DNA from: Polytrichum commune
Lineage: Eukaryota; Streptophyta; Polytrichopsida; Polytrichales; Polytrichaceae
DNA: 64,000 nt
Assembly (NCBI GenBank): GCA_950295325.1
Contig: OX485806.1
Location: 48,293,169-48,357,168 of the forward strand
Reading direction: 5' to 3'
Below are positions 11,730 through 23,493 of the stretch, piece by piece. A model generated the notes under the pieces. That model ran no database searches, was not told the DNA's origin, and saw nothing but the letters and a program-made list of their open reading frames with translations. Every line of letters begins with the position of its first letter. Within the stretch, counting starts at the first letter, position 1. The translations under genes were made by a program, and so were the position numbers.

Positions 11730-12640
11730 ATGCCCTAAAGTAGGGTTTCGACAGACCCAGTCATGATGTGCTACAGGTACCTCCGCTGTCTGTACTGCTT
11801 GTAGATGAATAGTGCTCGAATTTAGATTACTTACGTACTACATGGAATTCCTACACATTTGGAACTGGCGGTGGACATTGTTCAGGGCAAACATCATGTG
11901 TATTCAATGGGGTCCTTGTTCAATGCCCTGAGATAGAAGCCCTGTGACAATCATGCGAATTAACGGCGACTAAAGAGGTATAGGTGCTGGATGTAGGAAT
12001 GGGAGAACATTCTGGATTAATCCAATTGACGTCATAATAGTCCCCAACAAGTCCACTTCACATATGACATGCACGTGCTGTCGGATATGTCTGTGTGAAC
12101 ACGACGACATCACATACAATGTCAATGTCGACGTCTGGAAGCTGCTTGCGGCATGCTTCATTGTCAATAATGCATGTGCAATGGGGGTGATTTACAGATG
12201 CAGCATGTTTGTTCCAAAACCAAGAAGCCCTGTGATTGCTTATATCAAGATTGTGGCCGTGATAGGTGGGGCTGCTTTAAAGCACCCTGCATATGTCCGT
12301 TGTAGTTGAAGTGGACGTTGGGGTTGGATTTCGCCGTGCGCAAACAACGCTTAAAGTGCAAGTGCCGCTGGAAGAACGGTCGGGTGCTACCAAGGTGGAT
12401 GTGCAAGTGCAAAGTGAGGGGGACTTGATTTTTGGTAGGTGCCTATCAGACCTCTGTGTAACGCGATGACGTCTTCGTGGATGTCATCGTAGATGTTACT
12501 AAGGACATCTGTAGTAAAAATCTCATGTTGTCAAAGACATTCTTAGTGATATTCTCAGAGTGTGTACCCCCTGTATGGAAGGTGTAAATGCTCATCACGT
12601 GTAATGTGACACGATTACAGGGCTTCCGAGCTGTATTGCT
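11730..12640. other. CACTA interior without a supported gene
   Basis: No coding call. A small motif cluster (GACGTC and GATGTC words) lies at about 12465-12545, just upstream of the ORF at 12649. Confidence 0.4.
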
Positions 12641-12648
12641 CCGTCTCC

Positions 12649-12996
12649 ATGGCGCTGCACGAGGAGGCTGCCTCCGATGTCGAATCCGTGGGCGAGTGCG
12701 ATCATCCATATGAACCGTATCCTTTCAAAGAATACGAACAAGAGCTGAGCACTTACTTGCAGCGTCTAGTGCTTCTCCATAGCAAACACATGTATTTCTT
12801 CCAGCATGGGCTGCTGAATACGCAGGATTTCTTGCTAGAGACTATGGAAGATGTCTACAACAAGAACCTCTATAGCATGTCCTCGTTCTACGAGGGTTGT
12901 TACCCGTTTGACACTTGGGAGGACAACTACGACCACTGGCTATATGACCAAGTGTTCTTTGCAATAAGACATGGCGATGATGTGGTGCCATCTTAG
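12649..12996 (+). CDS. Uncharacterised acidic protein, 115 aa, CACTA-borne
   Basis: An intact plus-strand ORF from ATG at 12649 in a good plant start context (CCATGG). The product is rich in acidic and aromatic residues, with PYEPYPFKEYEQELSTYLQR and YPFDTWEDNYDHWLYDQ. No domain was recognised. It lies inside the CACTA element between the two transposase genes and upstream of the first solo LTR, oriented like the TNPD-like gene. It may be an accessory or captured gene, or an exon of an unmodelled gene. Coding status is inferred from composition and the open frame only. Confidence 0.45.
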   Translation: MALHEEAASDVESVGECDHPYEPYPFKEYEQELSTYLQRLVLLHSKHMYFFQHGLLNTQDFLLETMEDVYNKNLYSMSSFYEGCYPFDTWEDNYDHWLYDQVFFAIRHGDDVVPS

Positions 12997-13080
12997 AGGC
13001 ATGAAAACAGAACACTGTGCTCTTGATCGTCCATTCGTAAAAATGAACACGATTTTGTTGGATGTACCTCTGTTAGAGGA

Positions 13081-14053
13081 TGTCGCAACCCTTGCTAGCC
13101 CCCCTTGACAATCTTGCCAATTTTCAATTCTAGCAAAGATTACGAGCGCTAACCATTCGCATTCCGCCATGCTAATGGTTAGCTCCTCCTACCCCAGACC
13201 ATATAGCTCATAGGAGGGAACCAACCCTCCTACTTTGCTTTTGGGACTCACCCCTCAATCGGTAACCCATTACTAGATGTGGACTTCCATCCATGGAAGT
13301 CCAATCCCATGTTGATCATCGCGTTGCCGGAGCAACACTACAACAACCCGAACCATACTAGGCAACTATGGCCTCACATTGGGCCAATGCCCATGGAGGC
13401 CGTGCCGTTCGGCCTCGGGAGGGTGAGGCCACACCACCTCACCCATATAAGCCTCTAGGACTCTACGCGGGGCCCCTACCCCACCGTCAACCAACCTCTT
13501 GTCTCTCTACCAAGAGTTGGGGCCAAGTGGACATTTTCCCTTAGCTGCTGGGCCTAGAACCCCTCAGCAGCTTCAGACCATCATAACTTCCTTGTATGAT
13601 GTGTGATCATAACAAAAAACCACTCCATCCTCATCTACGCTTCACGTAGATGCCGATGGACTCCTCACTTGCCCCATTCGGGCAAGTCTTGAGGAAGTTA
13701 TGCCTATTTGAACCTTGGAAGTCCCGGGAATCACTCCCAGGCACTGCTGTACCAGGGCGCTGTCCCGGGACAGCGCCCCACTCAAATGGCCATAACTCTT
13801 AGCTCACACCTCCGATTGAGGTGTTCTTGAGCATTCTAGAATCACCGCGCTATGAGCTACGCATAACTCATGGCCTTACCCTCATGCTTCCTAGTCTCAG
13901 TGGGTGGGAGGTGTTCCCAACGCCCGGGGCCCTCACCCACACTAGGATCACTTGGGCCCTCTCACCAATGGCGCCACAAGTCCCGGGTGTCACTCCGGGG
14001 TCCCCCTTGTGCCCATGGTGTTTCGGGCACTCCTCATGGAGAGGTGCGCGACA
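13081..14053 (+). mobile_element. Solo LTR, 0.97-kb family, copy 1
   Basis: Starts TGTCGCAACCC, ends GCGCGACA, flanked by a perfect 5-bp TSD GAGGA (13076-13080 and 14054-14058). It contains a TATA box (CATATAA, 13444-13450) and a perfect 24-bp palindrome at 13755-13778. No internal retroelement DNA is attached, so it is a solo LTR left by recombination. It sits inside the CACTA element. Confidence 0.93.
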
Positions 14054-14058
14054 GAGGA

Positions 14059-14533
14059 GGACGTCTTTCATGACGTGAGGATGTTGAAGCGTGTCTGGGG
14101 CAACACGTCTACGCTATTCGGGACATTACGTAAAACATCCCCACAGACGCGAAACAGCCACAGTGGCTAGAGGTTCCGTGGTACTATTTGTAGAGTTGCC
14201 CAGGACAAGTAGACAACGACTGTGGTTGGACCGCTTCATGCTCAAATCAATCCAGAGTCCAAAATGGAGGCCTAGTTCGAATGGAGAGTTGCTTGCAAAG
14301 TTGCACGTGCGCTGCCTCTGTAAAGACTTTCTCATATGTTCAGTGAACAAGCTTGGGCAATTTATCCTTACTGGGTGCTGTATGGATTGTTGTCTTGGAA
14401 CTCTTGATCATTGTATGTGCCGTCTACCATCTCCACTGGTAAAACGTGAATGATGTGTATGTTCTACTTGCAGACCTAGCTGCATGTGGACTTCAGTGGT
14501 TGCTCAGTTTGTACGATTGCATATATCAACAGC
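14059..14533. other. CACTA interior between two solo LTRs
   Basis: No supported gene. The stretch begins with a motif cluster (GGACGTC, AAAACATCC) up to about 14155. The open frames here show no recognisable family. Confidence 0.4.
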
Positions 14534-14538
14534 TACAT

Positions 14539-15513
14539 TGTCGCAACCTTTGCTAGCCCCCCTTGACAATATTGCCAATTTTCAATTCTAGCAAAGGTTA
14601 TGAGCGCTAACCATTCGCATTCCGCCATGCTAATGGTTAGCTCCTCCTACCCCGGACCTTATAGTTCATAGGACGGAACCAACCCTCCTACTTTGCTTTC
14701 GGGACTCACCCCTTAATCGGTAACCCATTCCTTCGATGTGGACTTCCATCCATGGAAGTCCAATCCTATGTTGATCATCGCGTTGCCGGAGCAACACTAC
14801 AACAACCCGAACCATACTAGGCAACTATGGCCTCACAATGGGCCAAAGCCCATGGAGGCCGTGCCGTTCGGCCTCGGGTGGGTGAGGCCACACCACCTCA
14901 CCCATATAAGCCTCTAGGACTCTACGCGGGGCCCCTACCCCACCGTCAACCAACCTCTTGTCTCTCTACCAAGAGTTGGGGCCAAGTGGACATTTTCCTT
15001 TAGCTGCTGGGCCTAGAACCCCTCAGCAGCTTCAGACCATCATAACTTCCTTGTATGATGTGTGATCATAACAAAAAAACCACTCCATCCTCATCTACGC
15101 TTCACGTAGATGCCGATGGATTCCTCACTTGCCCCATTTGAGCAAGTTTTGAGGAAGTTATGCCTGTTTGAACCTTGGCAGTCCCGGGAATCACTCCCAG
15201 GCACTGCTGTACCAGGGCGCTGTCCCGGGACAGCGCCCCACTCAAATGGCCATAACTCCTAGCTCACACCTCCGATTGAGGTGTTCTTGAGCTTTCTAGA
15301 ATCACCACGCCATGAGCTACGCATAACTCATGGCCTTACCCTTGTGCCTCCTAGTCTTCGTGGGTGGGAGGCGTTCCCAACGCCTGGGGCCCTCACCCAC
15401 ACTAGGATCACTTGGGCCCTCTCACCAACGGCGCCACAAGTCCTGGGTGTCACTCCGGGGTCCCCCTTGTGCCCATGGTGTTTTGGGCAGTCCTCATGGA
15501 GAGGTGCGCGACA
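14539..15513 (+). mobile_element. Solo LTR, 0.97-kb family, copy 2
   Basis: Same family and orientation as 13081-14053 and highly similar to it. Perfect 5-bp TSD TACAT at 14534-14538 and 15514-15518. It shows the same CATATAA box and the 24-bp palindrome (15215-15238). The different TSD shows an insertion independent of copy 1. Confidence 0.93.
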
Positions 15514-15811
15514 TACATGGCACTTCAGTGATGATGCAATGGTTACGACATCGATGAATCCATTCTGAAGTGCACGGCAAAGGAGTACACGGGAGACAAA
15601 AACTGGTGAGTACCCTCCACGTCCATAGATGTTGGGATGTCTGTCGGGATGTCCGCAAGGATGTTTGGAATAACATCACAGCATTCGCATGGACATGGTC
15701 GTAGACGTTCACGAGGACATGGTGATGTTTCACATCAGTATGCATTACTGAACTCTTGAATCGAAGTGCAACGTGCATTCAATTGCGTTTTTCAGAGCAT
15801 TCTAACATACA

Positions 15812-18800
15812 TTGTATATTTGTCAGAAATGCAACGTTGGCGCCATGAGTACAAGAAGGCATGGCAGGGGCGCACAAATCCGAGTCGATGGAGATGGGCG
15901 CACTATACGTCACATCCCTCTTGGGGACCTTATACTACAGACTGAGCTACGAGTGGCGACGTCGCAGAACATAGCATCATACCCATGCCCTTGCTGAGAC
16001 TGTAGTGGCAGTCGGCGCAGGCGCATAGACGTCATCCGAGAGCACCACATAAAAATGGGCAGACACCCTTGTTTGTCTTTTTCCATGGTAGGGGGAGACC
16101 CACCCAACGGATATCCAGAAGAGGGTGTGTGGGTGGAGGACATTGCATATGACGACGACGTCATCGAAGACGCTCCCAACAATGCAGATGATGTCCTGGC
16201 GGACGTCGTCGGGGACGTCCATGAACGTGATCATGTTACTGAGGATGCTACACCACTGGATGCAAATCACGATGTCCAACGGCAGGTTATGGAGGCGCTG
16301 GACCGAGGTGACGCACTGCACAGACATGCAGACGGGCGGCTGGATGTGGAAGACGCCGATGACCTTGACAGCAAGACTGTAGATGGCCTGCATCGTTTGT
16401 ATGAGCAGGCCACCACTCCCCTGTACACGGGATCCAAGACCAACGTTGTCTCAGCTACTGTCGTGATCATGAACATGTGTGTTGTTTTCGGGGTCAGCAA
16501 CAATTTCACATCTAAGTTGTTGCGGTATTTGTCGGAGGACTTGCTTCCGGTCGGCAACAAGCTGCCCAATAGTCATTACGCTGCGTCGAAGACCATCCAA
16601 AGGTTGGGATTGAACTAAAACAACATCCATGCATATCCTGATGGCTGTGTTCTTTACGAGGACGAGCATGTGGAGTCGCAGATATGCCCAAAGTGTTCCA
16701 AGTCTCGATGGTTGGAGGGCACGAACTCCATCCCCGCCAAGGTGATCTGGCACTTCCCTCTCACACCCCGCTTGAAACGGATGTGGCGTTCTCCTAAGAT
16801 AGCAGGGATGTTAACGGGTCACACGAAGCATGTCAATGACGACGGTGTGATGCGATCTGTGGTTGACAGCCCAGCATGGAAACACATCAACACCGACGCG
16901 GCGTTTGACAACTTTGGACATGAGAACCGTAACATGCATCTTGCTTTAGCACTAGATGGTGTGAATCCTTTCAAATTGAGCAACACAAACTGGTCTACGT
17001 GGCCAGTGTTGGTTTTGATATACAATCTGGAGCCCTGGTTTGTCACCAAGAAGTTCTTCATATCGATGTGCATTTTGATATCTGGGAAGCGTTCACCAAC
17101 TGCAACAAACATCGATGTGTTTATCCGTCCATTGTTGAAGGAGCTGCACCAACTTTGGCGAGGTGTCTCTGCACAAGATTTCACCCAACCCGTGGGGTCT
17201 CGATGCTTCAATTTACGAGGGTTGCTCATGTGGACCATTTCAAATTTCTCGGCATACGGCCTAATCTCCGGACTATGCTGTAAGGGATATAAAGGTTGTC
17301 CAGAATGTGGCCCAGAGACAGATGCACGGATGGCAAAGACAGGGGATATGTGTCCTGACCGTACGACACGTGGTTCAAAGATTGTTTATGGAGGGGCACG
17401 TCAGTACCTTGGTCGTCACCATCCTTACCGTCGAAACACTAGGTTCAATGGCAAGCGTGAGCACCGGACAACACCTCGAACCATGTCTGGCGCAGACGTC
17501 ATCCATTACGCAGCGTGGCGGCAGTCATACCTAGATCTTGGTGGCAGGGAAGGAGCTCCAAGTGACCATGTGCACATCACTGGAGTTAAGAGTCTCAGCG
17601 CATTCTTCGAACTTCCATATTGGCAGGTAAACACATCCTATATGTTGTTTGTTGGAACAAATATCCAATGCATTGTGTCACTGTCGCTGACATGGTAGAC
17701 GTCTCAGCAAACCTGAGGATGTCTACGTCGTTGTGGAAGATGTCCTTGAGGACATCCCAAACAACGGACGGATGTTTCGAGTACCGCGTAGCAATTTTGT
17801 TAGAAACTCACCTGAAATATTATGAATCTAACCAGCTTGCATATTTCATTCTAATTGCATCTGAAGGTTCGACACGTACTAGACGTCATGCATTTTGAGA
17901 AGAATCTATGCGAGAACATTCTGAAGACTTTGTTTGGGATGAACGATAGCCCAGGAAGTCATCAAGATGTGCAGGACTTGAACATACGTGAGGAGATATG
18001 GTTGCAGCCCCCGCGACGCCGAGGTGATGAGTACTACATGCCGCAGCCCCCCTACATACTAAAGCCAGAGGAGAAGCGCGAGTTCGTGCACATAGTTTCC
18101 AGCATCCGCACTCCCACAAACTACGTGGGAGCAATTCACAAGCACCTACAGGACGGAAAACTGCAATACATGAAGACACATGATTATCATGTCCTCATGC
18201 AGCAGGTAATTTCTAGGATCCTTTTATATAGATCAATCCCTGTATACTACGCTTTCCGAAACACGAGGTTGTTGAATTCAACACATTCTCGTAACATCTC
18301 CATGTTTTGCAAGATGCAACGATGTTTTTGAGAACATGTTAATGTTTTTCCAGACAATGCTTATGTTTGACAAAACATCCACAGACGTCAAAGTGAGAGT
18401 TTGTTGCTAGCATGATTATTTGCGTTTCAGCTGTTTTTACCTTTCTGAAGTTGAACATGATGACTATTCTTCGTCTTGCAGATACTACCTGTGGCTGTGA
18501 GGAACTTGATGACCGAAGAGGTGCGCGTAGCTATCATCAAAATGTGTAGAGTCTTCCAGCGTATATGTGAGAAGGAAGTACGAGAGGACGCCCTGGATGC
18601 TCTCATGCAGGACGTCGTCATCGCAACGTGTGTGCTCGAAAAGGAGTTTCTGCCTACATTTCTGAATGTGATGGCGCATCTTCCGGTGCATCTCGTGGAA
18701 CAATTGTTCATATGTGGACCGGTCCATTGCAGGTGGATGTATCCGATTGAGCGATATATGAAGACGCTGATAGATTACGTACGGACGACTGCACATCCAG

Positions 18801-19923
18801 AAGGGAGTATGGCAGAAAGGTATAGACTAGAGGACACGCTTGGCTTTTGCACAGAGTACATGCAACGGCATAGCGCAACCACCCACCGTGTATGGGACCC
18901 AAACGAAGATGCCATTATGAACGACGAGATACTGCGCCTCAACGAACACTCCAAGCGACGAATGTCCGACGAGGTGCGCGGCTACGCACATGCATTTGTC
19001 ATCGACAACGCGCCATGCTTGGAACCATGGCGAGAGTGAGTTCCTCTTTGAGCACATTCAGTTGCCCTTATGCACATCAGTGATTTGCATCGAGAGGTGA
19101 CACTTGAACTTCAAACGCATGTCCATGTTGACATCATCCAGAACGTTACTATGTTTTGGTGGACGATGAATCCCAATGTCACAGGTGTTGTACTTCATCC
19201 CCTGTACATGTCCAATGTCTAACAACCGAGGTGGGATTGCTGTACAGGGAATACATAACCGCGAGGGGACGCCGATGGGAAGAGCGAGAGGTTTTTCGAG
19301 CACAATCACGACGTCATCGACCTTTTAGACCGGTAACGTACCCCCCCGAACTAAGTGATTTGCCAAGCTTTGCTGATTGGCTCAACGCACGGGTGCTGGC
19401 ATTAGAGCAGGATGGTGTTCCCTTGGATCAGGTTGTGGTACAGTACTCGTGTCCGCCGGAGCGTTATGCAACCTCCCACCGGCAAATGCATGCATTTGGG
19501 ATGCATTTGCGTGTTAGGACTGCCGAAGGGGGCCTTGTGACTCGGGACTGTGGTGTGGTGGCCGCCTACACTCAGCAATTGCGTTGGGGGATTTGCAATG
19601 GCAGGCCCATTGATCATACTGCTGAGCATGTGGGGTATATCGAGGAGATATTGGAATTGGATTACCGCAACCATTGTACCATGGTGTTGTTGTGCGAGTG
19701 GGTTAAAGCCTCTCGGGATGTGCGTATTCCTACCATTGAATGCGACAAGTACGGATTCAGCGTGGCTAACTTCAACCACATGGACAACAGAGTACATCCG
19801 GACTCCTTTGCTTTCCCCTTGCATTGTCAGCAGGTTTTTTTCTGTGATGACATCACGAGATGCGGGTGGAAGATTGTGTGTAGAACGGAACTCAGAGGGA
19901 GGCGAACCGCACTTCATCATTAA
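15812..19923 (+). pseudogene. TNPD-like CACTA transposase (Transposase_21 / DUF4218 / DUF4216), two nonsense codons
   Basis: Four exons in consistent phase: about 15812-17626, 17867-18205, 18482-19035 and 19248-19923, with GT-AG introns of 240, 276 and 212 bp. Exon 1 has a CPC zinc-finger-like start, a zinc ribbon (CPKCSKSRW) and the Transposase_21 core (MHLALALDGVNPFK, MWTISNFSAYG, HHPYRRN). The exon 1-2 junction restores ELPYWQ then VRHVLDVMHFEKN. Exon 3 matches DUF4218 (FLPTFLNVMAHLPVHLVEQL). Exon 4 matches DUF4216 (NHMDN, QVFFCDD). Total about 1,127 codons. In-frame TGA (15995-15997) splits the N-terminal Cys motif and TAA (16616-16618) lies before the zinc ribbon. Otherwise the frame is open, so inactivation looks recent. 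The exact start is uncertain, and an acceptor-like TTTGTCAG just before 15831 allows an upstream exon. Confidence 0.88.
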
Positions 19924-20099
19924 AATCCAGTGGCCAATGCAATCGTTGTTGGTGACGATGAGGACTTCCAGGGCTTGCAACCTCCGATTTTGGAAACGGA
20001 GCCAGTTCGGAGACCTGATACCACGGGAGGGGTCTATGTCACAACCACGATGGAAGGAAACAACCATGCTGAGATTGAGGAGGAGTAGATAGTGGTGTC

Positions 20100-21453
20100 A
20101 TTTTTTCTCGTAGTGCCATTCTGTACTGCCCCTTCTCCTTCGTCCGCTAAGACATCCCCTAGGACGTGTACGCTGACAGTACTATGTATCCGAGGACATT
20201 GTCCATGTTTTTGTTGACGGCCACTAACGTCGACTACCGTGTCTCAACGAATGTCTGTGCCAAGACGCCATGCTGCATCACGAATGTATGCGGAGATGTT
20301 TTGACGGACGTCTCCCTGGACATCCTTGAAAACATTCTTCCAGACATAGGCTCCGTCGTTGCGGATGTCACCGCGGACACGTTAGTAACAACATGCAAAG
20401 GTCTGATAAGATGTTGTAGCACACGTCCGCAAAGACATCACGGATGACCTCGGAGTCACAGGTGGCATCCACTCAAATATGTCTACATCTGGACGTTGTC
20501 CTCGATGTTTTTGGTGATGTCTCTAAGGATGACTACGGAGACACCTGATGGGACGTCTGTTGAAACATGTTTCAAAATTTTAGCGGAAACGTAGTCCCGT
20601 TTCTGAGATGTTATCCCGGACGTCCCGTCGGATGTCCCCAGAGACATGCAGACGTTACCCGAGACATCTTCAATTGGATGTGTCAAGTGATGTGGACCTG
20701 TACACAGAATGACGTGTCACCTTGTCCGACGTGGAGTTGTGTTTGCCATGTAGATGAAGTGTTGTCAAGTACAAAATATCTAAAATGCCACATGGATATG
20801 CCACCAAAAACTTTACAAATTCACCCTAAATTCCTTACAATTTTGGTTTTGGTACAAAAGTGGTCATTTAGTATTATTTAAATATTTAAATATACAAGAC
20901 TGAATTTAATATGACCACTTTAATTACAAAATAATTGAATTTTGTAAAATATTATTTTAATTTTAATTGAGTTTTAATTTTTAATTCTGAAAACATTTTC
21001 ATACGAAGTGGACAAATCAGAAATTCAGAGGATCATAGTTAATAAATATAATCAGAATATTCTTCAATTTTATATGTAATAAATTTAAATTTAAATTTTT
21101 TCACAGAATTTTTTTTAAAATGCCACATGGCATTTTTTCTCCTCTTGCATACCGCTGCCCATTTCGCTGTTTTTTTTACCTTGGGGTACTTTCTACCTTG
21201 CACAACAGTAACTTCGACATTCTTACCCCAGGTGAAACATTTGTCCGCTGCCAACGTGGCAGTGTTGCGTCACCGAGGATGTCCTCGATGACGTCCTCGG
21301 AGACGGGCGCGTCGTTGGAGACATCGTCGCGTATCCTGTTTCACACGCGCGTTTCGGGACCCTCCCACCTCCATTGTTCATTATTGACGCGTGGACATCC
21401 TCACGTTCACGGGGACATTACTGGCTAGCTCCAAGACATTAAAAAATCACGCT
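20100..21453. repeat. CACTA right subterminal region with motif clusters
   Basis: No gene. Two motif-rich stretches (about 20150-20740 and 21255-21453) carry the same GACGTC, GGACAT and GATGTTTT words as the left end. They flank an AT-rich, motif-poor segment at about 20760-21120. Confidence 0.55.
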
Positions 21454-21497
21454 GACATGATTGGGGACATAACAAAAAACACCGGTTTCTTATAGTG
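21454..21497. repeat. CACTA right terminal inverted repeat
   Basis: Reverse complement of the left terminus, ending GGTTTCTTATAGTG and followed by the triplet CCA. Two mismatches to the left repeat. Confidence 0.93.
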
Positions 21498-21712
21498 CCA
21501 CTTCAGAAAATATTCAATACATAGACACCGCTCTAATGAAACATTAAGATGCCACCATACCCTACCCCCACCACCCTCTCAATTCCGAGAGGGTGTCCAC
21601 TTCCAACCCCCCCCCCCCACTTAAGAAAATATTCAACACATACACACCTATGTAATGAAACATTAACACGCCACCATACCCTACCCCTTACCTCCCTCTT
21701 GGGTGGTGGAAA
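21498..21712. repeat. Minisatellite, about 106-bp unit (right part)
   Basis: Two further units of the array at 3366-3813, with the marker words near 21540 and 21658. They join the left part when the CACTA element and one target triplet are removed. Confidence 0.85.
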
Positions 21713-21986
21713 ATTATCTTATGAGCGATGAGGAGTGAGCGGTGAATCCAAATTTAGTAAAGACACACAGGTTTAGGGTTCACAATCAAAATTTTGACAA
21801 ATTAGTTGCATATTTTCAATTCTAAATTGCATGTATTTTAAATGAAGCACAAGTGAAAGGGCCCTATTGCCATGGATCATTTAAAACACGTTCAATCCAT
21901 TGCTGATTTTTATTATAATAATCCAAATCAATACATGTCATTTATTGACATCCTTATACATGTAGTTACAACCAACACTTGCGCAA

Positions 21987-23410
21987 CTATTCACATTCTA
22001 CAACACCATCAAGTTCAAGTAGGTGCATGACCTCATTGTACGTATATGTAGATGCCGACACATATTTCTTCTTAGTGCCATTTACACAACGCTTGATGTC
22101 ATCAGGGCAAAACCAAAATTCATACTCCACATTGTCGGTAGAATAAAATTCCTTCTTGAGCCCTTTGTATGTGTCATGTTTGCTACTTCCGACTTTGGCA
22201 TTGCACATAATCTTTGTAATGGCTTGCAATGCCTAACATCATTTAGCTGACTTGAGTGATAATCTTGCAATGTGCCAATTGAAAACGAGACATTTAGTCT
22301 CTAAGATAGATGTAATATTAACTACATCATGCTCTGCAAAAATCAACGATTCCTCTATGCGTTGGCGAGTTGCCTGGGTGTTAGGACGAAGAATGGAATA
22401 ATTCACTTTGTCAGGTTGATGCAGGTTGAGTTTTCATTTGGTGGATCCAAATAGCTCGGACCCTTTCAATGCACAATCTCTGGTTTTGGCGCCTTCTGCC
22501 CCTAGGTAAGACTTCATAGCATCAGCCAATATTTTTGGATCCCCACACCTAACAGCTGCTTTGAGTTTCAAGGACGTAGAATCCAGGCCTTTGCCATCTA
22601 ATCCCCCTTTCAACCATGCCCGATAATTTGCAATTTGCATGAAGGCACAAATCATGTCATCCACTATTGTTTCATATAAAGAAGTCATCTTGTTGCCGGA
22701 CTGTTGGAGCCATTTGTTGTGTACAATTTTTGCAAGGTTGCATGTTGGCAATTCTGCATGTTCTTCGATTGTCATATCCTATGAACCACACACAAATATT
22801 GGATTAGGAAAAATGAGTAATAGATGTGTTAGAATAAAAATAAATCAACAAAAGCTCAATGACATTGAATAATGTAGATTATTATGCACTTACAAGTAAC
22901 ATGTGACCACCCCATTGTCTATAACGGGAATGCCAACATCCCAACCACTCTGAAAGGCCAAGGATGCCTTCCTCTGTGATAGCTCCGGATGACAACCACC
23001 AAGAACGAATGACATAGTACTTAGTCTCAACATCGTCCATTGTTTTTGGATCTTTGTAATATTTGCAAAGTTGTTTGTATTGAAATTGTAAGGATGGTTT
23101 GATATAATTCTGTGTCACCTTATCCAAACTTATAGACCAATGAAAAAAACATATACGCTCACGTCCAACCATGGGCAAAGTTGGATCACCATCACTATAA
23201 ATCATCTTCACCGTATTTCAAATAGCTTGAGCACTATCTGCCATAAACCTTTTGAAAATTACCTTTCAAACATCATTTTTTGTCATTACAACATTCAATT
23301 TTTTCCAAAAGAGAGTTTGTGATGTACCATCTTCATATTGCATGTCAGAATACGCAATAATTAACAATTTATAATATCGACTATCGTACACATGACAAGC
23401 CACGCTCACG
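21987..23410 (-). pseudogene. MULE-like transposase remnant, diverged copy
   Basis: Minus-strand relic colinear with 1-1600. From 23410: ACHVYDSRYYK and a decayed MADSAQAI block; from 23211: ERICFFHWSISLDKVTQNYI ending in RYRQWGG; from 22775: PTCNLAKIVHNKWLQQSGNK; and 22229-21987 a third conserved block starting QAITKIMCNAK. The frame is lost between blocks and has stops, including TGA at 23218-23220 where copy 1 has the Trp codon of QANWNA. It is more divergent from copy 1 than the other copies are, so it represents an older insertion or another subfamily. No SWIM finger was found in the remaining part. Confidence 0.7.
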
Positions 23411-23493
23411 GGTTGACTTAAGGCCCACAATCTACAAAAGCAAGGAAGTTAGATATTAGAAATAGTTAATATGTAGGTAGCTACTAGGTTTTG

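Larger units (their letters stand above)
3814..21497. mobile_element. Complete CACTA (En/Spm-type) DNA transposon, 17.7 kb
   Basis: Both ends are present. The left terminus CACTATAAGAAACC and the right terminus GGTTTCTTATAGTG head 44-bp inverted repeats that differ at only two positions. The flanking triplets are TCA (3811-3813) and CCA (21498-21500), a 3-bp TSD with one mismatch, as expected for CACTA elements. The minisatellite is continuous across the insertion point. Inside are a plus-strand TNPD-like transposase gene (15812-19923), a divergently oriented minus-strand TNPA-like gene (5490-10378) and dense short motifs at both ends and in introns. Later insertions are an LTR (6309-7904) and two solo LTRs (13081-14053, 14539-15513). 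Both transposase genes are broken, so the element is probably immobile unless helped in trans. Confidence 0.93.

Noticed and set aside
13821-14078. Open frames starting MFLSILESPR / MFLSFLESPR that recur at 15281, 28272 (minus), 62781, and their opposite-strand partners
   Set aside because: They recur only because they lie in copies of the same solo LTR, close to the LTR end. No selection on the frame is visible, and frames on both strands stay open through GC-rich composition.
3814-21497. Repeated GACGTC-type words as a CRISPR array
   Set aside because: No constant repeat with uniform spacers; spacing and orientation vary, and the setting is a plant CACTA element.
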